A stretch of DNA of 64,000 bases. Origin: Acidimicrobiia bacterium (GTDB lineage Bacteria; Actinomycetota; Acidimicrobiia; Acidimicrobiales; SKKL01). The position numbers and the translations under genes are program-made. Shown in pieces: positions 1-8,786 of the stretch (the first letter of the stretch is position 1; each line of letters begins with the position of its first letter). A model generated the notes under the pieces. That model made no database searches. It saw only the letters and a program-made list of their open reading frames with translations, and was not told the DNA's origin. Location: NCBI GenBank assembly GCA_016649895.1, contig JAENWR010000001.1, forward strand, positions 1 through 64,000, given 5' to 3'.

Positions 1-54
1 CCCCAGCCCACGCCGGTGCCCCAGCCCACGCCGCCGCCCCAGCCCACGCCGCCG
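1..54 (+). repeat. In-frame 18-bp tandem repeats encoding PQPTPP
   Basis: Three consecutive 18-base units (1-18, 19-36, 37-54), each starting CCCCAGCCCACGCCG and differing only in the last codon (GTG, CCG, CCG). They encode a Pro-rich linker and probably continue left of the window. Such coding repeats can change copy number by slippage. Confidence 0.85.
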
Positions 55-1215
55 CCCCGGCCGGTTCCCGACCCCGTCGACGTCATCGGCCACATCGAGG
101 AGTCGCCCGGTCCGGTGACGACGATCGACACGCCGGTGCTCGGAGCCGAGGCGGTCACCTCGTTCATCGAGTCGTTGGCGAAGCTTCTGCGGTCATCTCC
201 GCTCGACGCGATCCCCCGATCGGTCCAACGGCCGCCGCTCGACCTGGCTGCCATCGGTCGCCAGGTCGTCGCGTCGACCCACCCACGGCGCATGGCGCTC
301 GATCGTGCCCAGTCGCGCATCCGCGTGGATGACGGCCCGCTCATCGACATCCCCACCGGCCCGGTCACGGTGGTTCGACGCGAGCCGATGGCCCCGATCA
401 TGGTCGGGCCCGTGCTCGAGCGCCCGCTGTACGAGGACCTGGCGCAGTTCGACGCCGATCGGTTCCTGCCGGGCGCGGGCCAGATCCCCGACGACGTCGT
501 CACGGTCCTCGAGACGAACCCCCGCTTCGTCGAGGCGTTCCTGGTCGGCGCCAACCACGAGATGAACCGCGAGCTGCTCTGGCGTCGATACCCCACCGAT
601 CGTCGTGGCACGCCTCTGCGCACGTTCTGGGACCACATCGACGGGGGCCCTGACGTAGGGCCGATCCACGGCTGGTCGGGCGCGAGCGGTCTCGGCCGGC
701 ACAGCGCCGGTGAGGCCGACGGCTCGATCGCCCTGCTGATCAGGGGTCAGCTCGTGCGCCGGTACCCCCACATCGTGGTCTACGCAGCGCCCGCCACCGC
801 CGGCCGACGCATCGACCCGACCGCCGCTCCGGTGATGCCGGTCTTCGCTGGTGTGCTCGAGCCCGACATCGTGTTCGTCGGGTTCCCCTTCGGTGCGAAC
901 GAGGCCGCTGACGGTGACGGCACGATGTTCATCATCCAGGAGCAACCCACCGAGCCTCGCTTCGGGCTCGACGTCGAGGGGGGTTCCCCCGCCAGCCCTC
1001 CAGGATCGTGGAGCGACCTCACCTGGGCGCACGTCGGCGTGGAGCCCGGGGGGCACCTCTCGATCGGTGCTCTCCCGGCCCAGCCCTCCCTCCCGCTCGC
1101 CAGCGACCGGCCGAACGTGAGGGCAACGTTCGGCCTCGACTCCGCCCACATGGCGGCCATCACGTTCCAACGACCGTTCCGCGTCGCGGTCCACAGCTCG
1201 GAGATCCTTCCCTAG
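1..1215 (+). CDS. Large uncharacterised protein, C-terminal part (cut by the window edge)
   Basis: Function unknown. The reading frame is already open at base 1 and no stop precedes the first in-window start (GTG at 16), so the true start probably lies to the left; 404 codons are visible. The visible N-terminus is a Pro-rich linker of PQPTPP repeats, followed by a globular part. About residues 175-206 from GTG 16 hold the block GANHEMNRELLWRRYPTD and then an RRGT...FWD segment. I recall similar blocks in uncharacterised multi-gene loci of other phyla but cannot verify it. No signal peptide, membrane helix or nucleotide-binding motif is visible. The next gene starts 2 nt after the stop, so the two are almost surely co-transcribed. 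Confidence 0.75.
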   Translation, partial: PQPTPVPQPTPPPQPTPPPRPVPDPVDVIGHIEESPGPVTTIDTPVLGAEAVTSFIESLAKLLRSSPLDAIPRSVQRPPLDLAAIGRQVVASTHPRRMALDRAQSRIRVDDGPLIDIPTGPVTVVRREPMAPIMVGPVLERPLYEDLAQFDADRFLPGAGQIPDDVVTVLETNPRFVEAFLVGANHEMNRELLWRRYPTDRRGTPLRTFWDHIDGGPDVGPIHGWSGASGLGRHSAGEADGSIALLIRGQLVRRYPHIVVYAAPATAGRRIDPTAAPVMPVFAGVLEPDIVFVGFPFGANEAADGDGTMFIIQEQPTEPRFGLDVEGGSPASPPGSWSDLTWAHVGVEPGGHLSIGALPAQPSLPLASDRPNVRATFGLDSAHMAAITFQRPFRVAVHSSEILP

Positions 1216-1217
1216 CC

Positions 1218-4200
1218 ATGCCCGACCCGAGGGGGCTCACCCCGACCCAGCGCCGGTCCGTCAGTGTGGCCGCCACCGATCTCGAGACGGCCCGCGTGGA
1301 GCGTGCTGTCGTGGAGGAGCAGCAGCAAGCGGCGCGCGCCGACGTGGCGCGGCACGAGCGGGAGCTCACCGAGCTCGTCGCCCGCCGGGCGACGGCCCGC
1401 CAGGTCGACGCGGCGAGGTCTCGGCTGACCACCGCCGCGACCGCCCAGCAGAGGGTCACCGCGACGGCGGCACGGATCGACCTCGAGATCGACGACATCC
1501 GTGACGTGCTCGACACCATCGTCGACCGCCTCGACGACCCCTTCGCCGCCCTCGACGGCCGACTTCCCGTCGCGCTCCTCCCGATCCGCATCGAGACTCG
1601 CTACGTCGGCACCCAGCTGCACGTGAGGATCTACCCCGACGTCCTCCACATCGATCAGCTCGAGCGCCTCCTCACCGCCGACGAGGAGGCCTGGGGCCAC
1701 AGCTACTGGCGGGAGCGGCGTCACCTCACGACGGCCGACGACCTCGCGGCGCTCTGGGATCGGCTCGTTGCCGGTCGACCCGCCCACCGCGCCGCCTGGA
1801 TCGCCGAGCAGACCACCCCGGTGAACGTCAGTCAGATCGCCCGGCAGGAGCCGCAGTTCCCGACGCTGGCGTTGCGCCCGGACGGACCGTCGCGCGCTCC
1901 GGTGGCTCAGCTGCTGCCCGGTCGTTGGCTGATCCTCGGCTATCGAGGCGGTACGGAGGTCCTGCGCAAGTGGAGCGGTTTCGTCGCCGACCCGCTTCCG
2001 GTCGGCATCGACCCGGGCGGGGCCGTGCCATCGACCCCTACGGGGCCACGACCCGATGTCCAAGACGCCCTCGCCATCGACGCCGCCGCTACATGGATCA
2101 CCGACTTCGAGGCTGCGGTCGCCGCCGGGATGGGGGTGAAGATCGGTGCCTCCGACGTGAAGGGCGGACTCGGGCCGCGGATCGACGAGCTCGTCGTGCT
2201 CGGCGTCGACCACCGGCGTCCACCCGCTGAGGCGGCCGCGCGGTTCGAGGAGGCCCTCCAGGCACATCGGTTCACCTCGGGGCTGGGCTTCGTCGGCGCG
2301 GGCACCGCCACGAACGCTGGCGACGGCGACGATGTCGCTGCCCGCCCCGCGGCGGCGACGCCCGGCTCATCGCCGACCGCCGCCACGCCCACGTCGGCCG
2401 GTGCACTCGCGACCAGGGCCTTCGGCCTGCCCGCCGATGGTGCCCTGGCCAGGGTCCACGCGGCGGCGGACGAGGTGAACCCGCTCACGGCCGACCTGCA
2501 CACGGCTGTGTGGGAACCGACGCTCGGCTACTTCCTCCGCCAGATCATGGACCCGATCGCCACCGATGCCCAGATCGACCAGGTGCGCGACCACTTCCGC
2601 CGCTTCGTCCGCCCCGGCGGGCCCCTCCCGCTGCTGCGGGTTGGCCGGCAGCCCTACGGGGTGCTACCCGTCGTGGCGCCCCAACGGTTCGCGGGCACCC
2701 CCACCGAGATGATGCTCGCCCGCGCCATGCGAGCACTGCGGCCGGTGTGGGCCCACGCCGCCCGCAGCGCCCGCCAACTCGGTGACAGCGGTGATCCGGC
2801 AGCCGATCTCGTGGTGCTCCTCGAGCGCACGAACCGCTCGGGGGCGTTCCGCATCCGCGAGGCGACCGGCCCTGGGGTGAAGGCGAACACGACCGGACTC
2901 GGACATCTCCACCTGTTCCAGCAGCTGGTGTCCCAGGTGATCCTGGCTGCGCTCGGAGTGAGAGGTCGGCCGGCCATCGTCGACATCACCTTGAGCGATG
3001 AGGAGGCCGTGCTGCCGGTGCCGCTCGTCACCGGCGGCTCGCTCAGCGACACCGAAGGCCTCGCTTCGGACTTCGTGCGGCGCATCGGCGGGCGGCTGTC
3101 GAGCGTGGGTGCCGTGGCGAACCTGGCGAAGGACGCCAGCGGAGCGTCGAGCTTGCTCGAGGCGCTCCTGGTGCACGCCGCCACCCTCGAACTGGTCAGG
3201 GGCACGACCGGGGTCGTCATCCGTCACCGCGCCATCGACATGCCGATCGGTCGGGCGATCCGCGACCGCGAGATCATCCTGGTCGAGGAGCCGTGGGTCG
3301 GCCCGACGGTCCATCGGGCCGCGGCCCGGCCGATGGTTCCCCGCGAACCCGACATCGACCTCGAGGTGGAGATCGACGGTGAGGGCACGGCCGGGGCCAT
3401 GCTGTCGCTCTCGCCACTCCAGATGGCCGCCGCACCGTTGGCCGGTGTCAGCGGACGGCTCAGCCTGGCCGATCACCTCACAGCACAGACGGTCGCGGAG
3501 CTGGGGCGCACGCAGGAGTCTCGGCAGCTCGGCGAGTTCCGCTCCAGCCTCCAGCGCCTCATCGGAGCTCCCACCGCCGAGTTGCACCGCACCACCGCCG
3601 ATGCGCTCGATGCGCTGAGCCATCGGTTCGATTCCTGGGCCACGTCGCTCGCGACCCGCCGTCTCGACACCCTCCGCCGCACCGCGCCAACCGGCGTGCA
3701 CATCGGTGCATTCGGCTGGGTGGAAGGCCTCGGCAAGCGGGCGAGCCCGGCGAGCCAGGGCTACGTCCACGGACCCTCCATCGCCCATGCCACCACAGCC
3801 GCCATCCTCCGCAGCGGCCACCTCGCCCGCAGCGAGGGGGCGGGCGATGCGCTCGCGATCGACCTCAGCTCGCGACGCACGCGCGATGCGTTGAAGCTGC
3901 TCGACGGCCTGAGGGCGGGCCAATCCCTCGGTGCTCTGCTCGGCTACCGCTTCGAGCGTCGATTGCGCGACCGCGGCGCGGAGTACGCCCGCTACATCCT
4001 GCCGACCCGACAACGGCACCCGCTGGCCGAGGGATCAAATGGCCGGGCGGGCACCGAGCCCGTCGAGGCGATCGCCGCCAGCAACGTCGTCGACGGGCTC
4101 CGCTTGGCCGAGCTCGATGCGGCGGCGCGCGCGGCCCTGCTCGACCAGGTGGGCGCCGCGCCGGGTCACCGCGCCGGCATCACCGCCGAGCTCGACGCGC

Positions 4201-5903
4201 TGGCCGACGCCGTCGATGCCATCGGCGACCTGATGGTCTCCGAGAGCGTGTTCCAGGCAGTGGTGGGCAACACCGATCGTGCGGCGGCCGCACTCGACGC
4301 CCTCGACCGCCAGACGGCGATCCCCGATGTCTCCGTGGCCCGCACCCCTCGCACCGGCACGGGCCTCAGCCATCGCTTGCTCGTCTCGCTCGACCGCGAC
4401 CGACCGCCCACCACGTGGAACGGACTTGTCGACCATCGCAGTCGGGCCGAGCCGCGGGTGAGCGCGTGGGTGGCCCGGCTCCTGGGCGACCCCGCTGCCT
4501 TCCGCCTGGCGGCCGACGTGGTCGATGCCGAGGGCGGCGTGCTGGAGACCGTCACCGTCACCCTCCGCGACCTGCGGATGTCGGCCCTGTCGGTCGTCCT
4601 CTCGGCTGCCCACGGCTCACAAGAGGTGAGCCAGCTCGAGGAGCGGTTGGCCCGCGTGCTGGCCGCAGCGGCGACCAACCCTGCCGCGGCCGGCCTCCGG
4701 GCCCACGAGGGCACCCCGATCGGCGCGCCGCCCGGGAGCGTCGGGCTCGCCGAGCTGATGGTGGCCTGCCGACGGATCGCCGACCTCCTGTCGAGCGCAC
4801 GGCCGGCCATCGGTCGCGACCTGGTGCCCGGCACCGACCCGGTCGTCGCCCCCGTCGACGCGGTGGAGCTGGGGCGTCGAGCCGACGCGTTGCGCGACGT
4901 CCTTGCGGCGGTGGCCGCCACCGATCCCGACAGCCCGGCGCTGACCGTCGCGGCCATCGACAAGGTGCTCCGGTCGGCCGCCGACCTGGGCATGCGCGGC
5001 GCACACCCGCAGTCGGCCGACCGCGACATCCTGCGGGTGCAGCTCGCCGAGGTCGTCGAGCAGGCGGCTGCCCACCTCGCGCAGCTCGACGCCATCGCGA
5101 CGCGTGCGGCTACAGCCCACGGTCCCACGCCGTCCGCCGAGGCGCAGGCAGCGTTGCACACCGAGCGGATCCAGCACGTGCTCGGACCGGACTTCCCGGT
5201 CGTGCCCCGCATGGTCATGCCGCCGGCCCTCGCCTCGATGCTCACGGCATCGGCCACCGATCCCGCGCTGCTGTCGGGTGAGCCATTGGCGCCCACCGAG
5301 TGGCTGATGCGCCACAGCATGGTCCGGCCATCGGTCGAGCGCCTGTGGGCGGTGCTCACCGACGCCGAACGCCGTGGCGCCGAGGTCGACGCCACCCAAC
5401 TGGCGGTGGCCCAGGTGCCGCACCGACCGGGGGAGCGTTGGATCGGACTCCCGGCCTCGTCACCTGCCACCCAGCCCATGGCGACCACATCGCTCCTCTT
5501 CCACCGCGCAGGCGACTCCGGCGACCCCACCACCACCATCGCCAACCCCATGGCGGCACTGCTGGTCGACCAGTGGCACGAGCGTGTACCGAACCCGGTC
5601 GAGACGACGGGGCTCGCGTTCAACTTCGACCGGCCCGGTGCCCGACGGCCCCAGTCGATCGTGCTGGCGGTGCCGCCCGAGGCGGATGCGGCGCACTGGA
5701 CGGTCGACGCCCTCGTCGACACCGTCCGTGAAGCGATCGACCTGACACGGATTCGCACCGTCGACCTCGACGACCTCCCCGGGATCGGTCGCATCCTTCC
5801 GGCGCTCTACTTCGCGTTCAACGTCGAGAACGAGGTGCCGTCGGTCAACGTGCGCCGGCTGGTCGAGACTTCGCTCGCCACCTGGATGAAGGAGATGCGG
5901 TAG
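1218..5903 (+). CDS. Giant uncharacterised protein (1561 aa), second gene of a three-gene module
   Basis: Function unknown. ATG 1218 is chosen because it lies 2 nt after the previous stop and begins MPDPRG; the in-frame sequence upstream only overlaps the first gene in another frame. Residues about 15-105 are Ala/Glu/Arg-rich and look like a long coiled coil. They lead into LLPIRIETR (about 120-128) and VRIYPDVLHID (about 136-146), which read as the opening of a conserved domain. A low-complexity Ala/Gly/Pro stretch lies near residues 365-395, and the rest is helical, Ala/Leu/Arg/Asp-rich sequence. No signal peptide, membrane helix, Walker motif or catalytic signature stands out. The next gene follows after 3 nt. 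A large structural or scaffold protein is possible, but that is inference from size and coiled coil only. Confidence 0.8.
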   Translation: MPDPRGLTPTQRRSVSVAATDLETARVERAVVEEQQQAARADVARHERELTELVARRATARQVDAARSRLTTAATAQQRVTATAARIDLEIDDIRDVLDTIVDRLDDPFAALDGRLPVALLPIRIETRYVGTQLHVRIYPDVLHIDQLERLLTADEEAWGHSYWRERRHLTTADDLAALWDRLVAGRPAHRAAWIAEQTTPVNVSQIARQEPQFPTLALRPDGPSRAPVAQLLPGRWLILGYRGGTEVLRKWSGFVADPLPVGIDPGGAVPSTPTGPRPDVQDALAIDAAATWITDFEAAVAAGMGVKIGASDVKGGLGPRIDELVVLGVDHRRPPAEAAARFEEALQAHRFTSGLGFVGAGTATNAGDGDDVAARPAAATPGSSPTAATPTSAGALATRAFGLPADGALARVHAAADEVNPLTADLHTAVWEPTLGYFLRQIMDPIATDAQIDQVRDHFRRFVRPGGPLPLLRVGRQPYGVLPVVAPQRFAGTPTEMMLARAMRALRPVWAHAARSARQLGDSGDPAADLVVLLERTNRSGAFRIREATGPGVKANTTGLGHLHLFQQLVSQVILAALGVRGRPAIVDITLSDEEAVLPVPLVTGGSLSDTEGLASDFVRRIGGRLSSVGAVANLAKDASGASSLLEALLVHAATLELVRGTTGVVIRHRAIDMPIGRAIRDREIILVEEPWVGPTVHRAAARPMVPREPDIDLEVEIDGEGTAGAMLSLSPLQMAAAPLAGVSGRLSLADHLTAQTVAELGRTQESRQLGEFRSSLQRLIGAPTAELHRTTADALDALSHRFDSWATSLATRRLDTLRRTAPTGVHIGAFGWVEGLGKRASPASQGYVHGPSIAHATTAAILRSGHLARSEGAGDALAIDLSSRRTRDALKLLDGLRAGQSLGALLGYRFERRLRDRGAEYARYILPTRQRHPLAEGSNGRAGTEPVEAIAASNVVDGLRLAELDAAARAALLDQVGAAPGHRAGITAELDALADAVDAIGDLMVSESVFQAVVGNTDRAAAALDALDRQTAIPDVSVARTPRTGTGLSHRLLVSLDRDRPPTTWNGLVDHRSRAEPRVSAWVARLLGDPAAFRLAADVVDAEGGVLETVTVTLRDLRMSALSVVLSAAHGSQEVSQLEERLARVLAAAATNPAAAGLRAHEGTPIGAPPGSVGLAELMVACRRIADLLSSARPAIGRDLVPGTDPVVAPVDAVELGRRADALRDVLAAVAATDPDSPALTVAAIDKVLRSAADLGMRGAHPQSADRDILRVQLAEVVEQAAAHLAQLDAIATRAATAHGPTPSAEAQAALHTERIQHVLGPDFPVVPRMVMPPALASMLTASATDPALLSGEPLAPTEWLMRHSMVRPSVERLWAVLTDAERRGAEVDATQLAVAQVPHRPGERWIGLPASSPATQPMATTSLLFHRAGDSGDPTTTIANPMAALLVDQWHERVPNPVETTGLAFNFDRPGARRPQSIVLAVPPEADAAHWTVDALVDTVREAIDLTRIRTVDLDDLPGIGRILPALYFAFNVENEVPSVNVRRLVETSLATWMKEMR

Positions 5904-5906
5904 CCC

Positions 5907-7649
5907 ATGGCCTCCATCACCAGCTGGACCCGGTTCGAGCCGGTCCCCCGATCGACCGACATGACGGGTGGACTCCGCGCCGAACTGGCCGACCCCCTGT
6001 GGCTCCTCGGTCGGCAGTGGCAGTTCGGCGAGCTCGCCGCAGAGGACGCAGGTTCACCGGTCGAGTCGATGCTCACCGTCGAGGTCGCGCCGCTGACCCG
6101 CCTGCACCCCGGACAGGTCGCCGGTGCCGCCGCGGCGCGGAGTGTCGACCTGGTTGACCCCACCGCGCCGCTCGAGTCGATGGTCGAGCGCCGGCCGGTG
6201 CAGGGAACGGTGCTCGATGCGCGCCTCGCGGTCGAGGCCGGGCAGCACTTCATGCGCCTGCTGGGGACGCACAGCGCACCGGCACAGCGGGCCCGCTACC
6301 TCGACGAGTACGCGCTCGTCGACCGGGGCGACCCCGACGAGCACGACCTGGTCACCCGCCGGTGGTGGTCGAGCGTGGCCGGCCGCGTGCCCGACGGCCG
6401 CCGGCTCCTCGACGACCTGGTGCGCCATCGGGGTGCAGCGCCGGCGCTGACGTCGCTGCCACCCGTTCCCGCGGTACCCGCCAACCAGCGGGCGCGGGTG
6501 CTGAAGGCCGCCAACGACCTCCTCCGGTGGTGGGAGTCGTTCGTCGATGAGCCGACCGCGGCCGCCGACAGCTGGGATCCTCGTCGGCTCGAGTACAGCT
6601 TCGCCACGCAGGCCACGCTCTCCGACGGCCACGTCGTGCTGCGGGCCGATGACTACGAGGGCGGCCGCCTCGACTGGTTCGAGTTCGAGGCCGACACCCG
6701 CATCGACCTCGGTCCGCCGAACGCCGACCCGTCGACGACGGCGCGGACCCTGGTGCGACGCACCATGCCGTCACCCGCGTTCTACGCCGGGATGCCCGCC
6801 GACCGCTTCTGGGAGTTCGAGGACATCAGCGTCCGCTTCGGGTCGTCGTCGGTGGGTCGCACCGATCTCGCTCACATGCTCCTCAACGAGTTCGCACTCG
6901 CCTACGGCAACGACTGGTTCGTGGTGCCGCTCACCCTCCCGACCGGGTCGGTGTGCGCCGTCCGGGACCTGCGAGTGATCGACAGCTTCGGGGTGTCCAC
7001 CACCGTCCGCCGGTCGGTCGGTGGAGGTTGGTCGATGTTCGACCTGTCGCTCCGAGCGGGTGCGGCGGGGCGGGCCGCTGGGCTCTTCTTCCTTCCGTCG
7101 ACCGTCGAGGTCGCCCAGGAGGGTGATCCGATCGAGGAGGTGGCCTGGTTCCGCGACGAGATGGCCAACGTCGTCTGGGCGGTGGAACGGTCGACCGAGT
7201 CGCCCGCTGGCGGGTCGGTCGATCGCTACGAGCATGCCCAGCAGCGGGCGGCGAGCGCCGCCTCCCAGGAGGTGGTGGGCGACGTGGGCGACGCCAGCCT
7301 GGCCTACCGGCTCAACTCGACCGTGCCCGAGAACTGGTTCCCGCTGGTGCCGGTGCGACCGCCGGGAGCGCCGGCGGGGGTGGTGCACCTCGAGTTGCGG
7401 CCGATTCGGCGGGTGGCTGCCGACGGCACCAGCGACGTGGCGTTGCCCCGCAGCCGGGTGCTGACCGCCACCGATCCCCTCGTCATCGAAGAGGAGGAGA
7501 TCGGGCGCGACGGCGTGAACGCCCAGTTGCGGTGGGAGCTCACCCGCGACCACGACGGGCGCTACCACCTGTGGCTCGCCCATCGCGTCACCACCGGTCG
7601 GGGCGAGGGATCGAGCGGGCTCGGGTTCGACCTCGCCCGCCCGGTCTGA
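5907..7649 (+). CDS. Uncharacterised protein (580 aa), third gene of the module
   Basis: Function unknown. ATG 5907 directly follows the preceding stop. The N-terminus carries the strongest signature of the locus, DPLWLLGRQWQFGE (about 29-42) followed by AEDAGSPV (about 45-52). I recall this W-rich block from uncharacterised proteins that sit beside equally large unknown proteins, but could not check it. A second conserved-looking patch, YRLNSTVPENWFPLVPV, lies near residue 465, and DRFWEFEDISVRFG near 300. No export signal or membrane segment is seen. The gene ends 8 nt from the convergent amidase gene, closing the operon. Confidence 0.8.
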   Translation: MASITSWTRFEPVPRSTDMTGGLRAELADPLWLLGRQWQFGELAAEDAGSPVESMLTVEVAPLTRLHPGQVAGAAAARSVDLVDPTAPLESMVERRPVQGTVLDARLAVEAGQHFMRLLGTHSAPAQRARYLDEYALVDRGDPDEHDLVTRRWWSSVAGRVPDGRRLLDDLVRHRGAAPALTSLPPVPAVPANQRARVLKAANDLLRWWESFVDEPTAAADSWDPRRLEYSFATQATLSDGHVVLRADDYEGGRLDWFEFEADTRIDLGPPNADPSTTARTLVRRTMPSPAFYAGMPADRFWEFEDISVRFGSSSVGRTDLAHMLLNEFALAYGNDWFVVPLTLPTGSVCAVRDLRVIDSFGVSTTVRRSVGGGWSMFDLSLRAGAAGRAAGLFFLPSTVEVAQEGDPIEEVAWFRDEMANVVWAVERSTESPAGGSVDRYEHAQQRAASAASQEVVGDVGDASLAYRLNSTVPENWFPLVPVRPPGAPAGVVHLELRPIRRVAADGTSDVALPRSRVLTATDPLVIEEEEIGRDGVNAQLRWELTRDHDGRYHLWLAHRVTTGRGEGSSGLGFDLARPV

Positions 7650-7657
7650 CGCCAGGT

Positions 7658-8506
7658 TCAGCTGGGTGGTGGCACCGTGGGCACAGAGGCGAGCTGGGTG
7701 CTCGTCCAGTTGAAGGGCAGCCAGTCGCCGTCCTTCAAACCCAGCTCACGGCCCTGGGGCGAATCCGCCGTGATGTAGGCGGCGGTGCCGTGGAAGCGCA
7801 TGATGTCGGCCTGGCCCGGCAACAGCTCCTGCTTGGTGAGGGTGTCGGTGACGTAGGTGGTGATGTCGCCGTCGTCGCCGGCGCTCCACACGATCCATCG
7901 GGGCATCTCGTCGTCGTCCTTGCTGCTGTCGGTCGGATGGGTGAGGTGGGCGCTGGGCGCCACCGGTGCACGCAGCCTCTCGGCCACGGAGGAGCGGAAC
8001 GGCTCGGGATCGACCGACACGAGGTCGATCTTGCGGCCCGGCGCCCACTCGAAGTGCTGGCACACCATCGAGTGGTCGAATCCGCTGCAACGGGCGAACG
8101 CCGCGTGGATGCGGTGGACGATCTCGAGCTTCTCGGCCGACGGGGGCGGCTCGGTGTCGAGGACGCCGGTGTGCTCGATCTCGAGGCCCCACACCGACGA
8201 GTTGCCCTTGAGGTTCCGCCAGCTGCCCTTGCCTGCGTGGTTCGCCCGGCCGGCGGCGATCAGGTAGACGCCACCATCGCGGGCGAGCGACACGTTGCAG
8301 AGCGGGCCAGCGAGGGGGTTCTTGCCGGCGCGGCCATTGATGAGGACCTTGAGCGACGGATGGTTGCCCGACGCCGGGCCAGCCGTGTGGTGGTTGACGC
8401 TGCCCCTGGGGTTGAAGGCAGTCGAGCCGCGTTCGCGCCAGCCGTTCACCTCGATGATGGACAGGCCCTGTTCCCGCAGGAAGTCGATGATCTCAGGGTG
8501 CCGCAC
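7658..8506 (-). CDS. N-acetylmuramoyl-L-alanine amidase (Amidase_2 fold)
   Basis: Predicted zinc amidase that cuts the muramic acid-L-Ala bond of peptidoglycan. GTG 8506 is chosen because GGAGGGAG lies just upstream and the protein then begins directly with the domain (VRHPEIIDFL); the frame further upstream is out-of-frame overlap with the next gene. Seen: VNHHTAGP (first zinc His), GLEIEHTG (middle acidic motif) and QHFEWAPGRKIDL (second His and Lys/Asp end motif), a typical Amidase_2/phage-endolysin set. About 90 C-terminal residues after an Asp/Ser-rich linker form a second, unrecognised domain beginning MPRWIVWSAGDDGD. No signal peptide is seen, so release would need lysis or another route. 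It overlaps the upstream 63-aa gene by 14 nt and converges on the large-protein module. Confidence 0.85.
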   Translation of the reverse strand: MRHPEIIDFLREQGLSIIEVNGWRERGSTAFNPRGSVNHHTAGPASGNHPSLKVLINGRAGKNPLAGPLCNVSLARDGGVYLIAAGRANHAGKGSWRNLKGNSSVWGLEIEHTGVLDTEPPPSAEKLEIVHRIHAAFARCSGFDHSMVCQHFEWAPGRKIDLVSVDPEPFRSSVAERLRAPVAPSAHLTHPTDSSKDDDEMPRWIVWSAGDDGDITTYVTDTLTKQELLPGQADIMRFHGTAAYITADSPQGRELGLKDGDWLPFNWTSTQLASVPTVPPPS

Positions 8507-8684
8507 CGAACAGCTCCCTCCACTGGTGGGCGGTGGACGGGTCCTGGTCGGGGAACAGCGGCAACAAGCTGACCACCTCGTCGTCGACGGGGTCGTCGCA
8601 CATGTCACAGTCGCAGCCATCGATGAGGTCGTCGTCGTCGACATCCATGCCGTCGAACGTGCCGGTCTGGTCGTGGTCGCTCAT
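8493..8684 (-). CDS. Small Asp/Cys-rich protein (63 aa)
   Basis: Unknown function. ATG 8684 has a good AAGGAGG Shine-Dalgarno, and the frame ends inside the amidase start region, a translational-coupling arrangement. Of 63 residues 17 are Asp, with runs DVDDDD and DGCDCDMCDDPVDDE. The three cysteines form C24-x-C26-x2-C29. The C-terminus SLLPLFPDQDPSTAHQW is more ordinary. A metal-binding or modified-peptide role is conceivable, but no precursor family is recognised. It is the promoter-proximal gene of the two-gene unit with the amidase. Confidence 0.7.
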   Translation of the reverse strand: MSDHDQTGTFDGMDVDDDDLIDGCDCDMCDDPVDDEVVSLLPLFPDQDPSTAHQWRELFGAAP

Positions 8685-8786
8685 GGTCCTCCTTCGGCTC
8701 GGGGGCAGCCACCCACATCGGGGCTCGGTACCGGTCCGTCTACCATCGCAGATCCGCGTGGGGGGCGCCGAGCATGCCGCCACCCG

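Noticed and set aside
1-54. 18-bp repeats as an attachment or CRISPR feature
   Set aside because: They are in frame and encode a Pro-rich linker.
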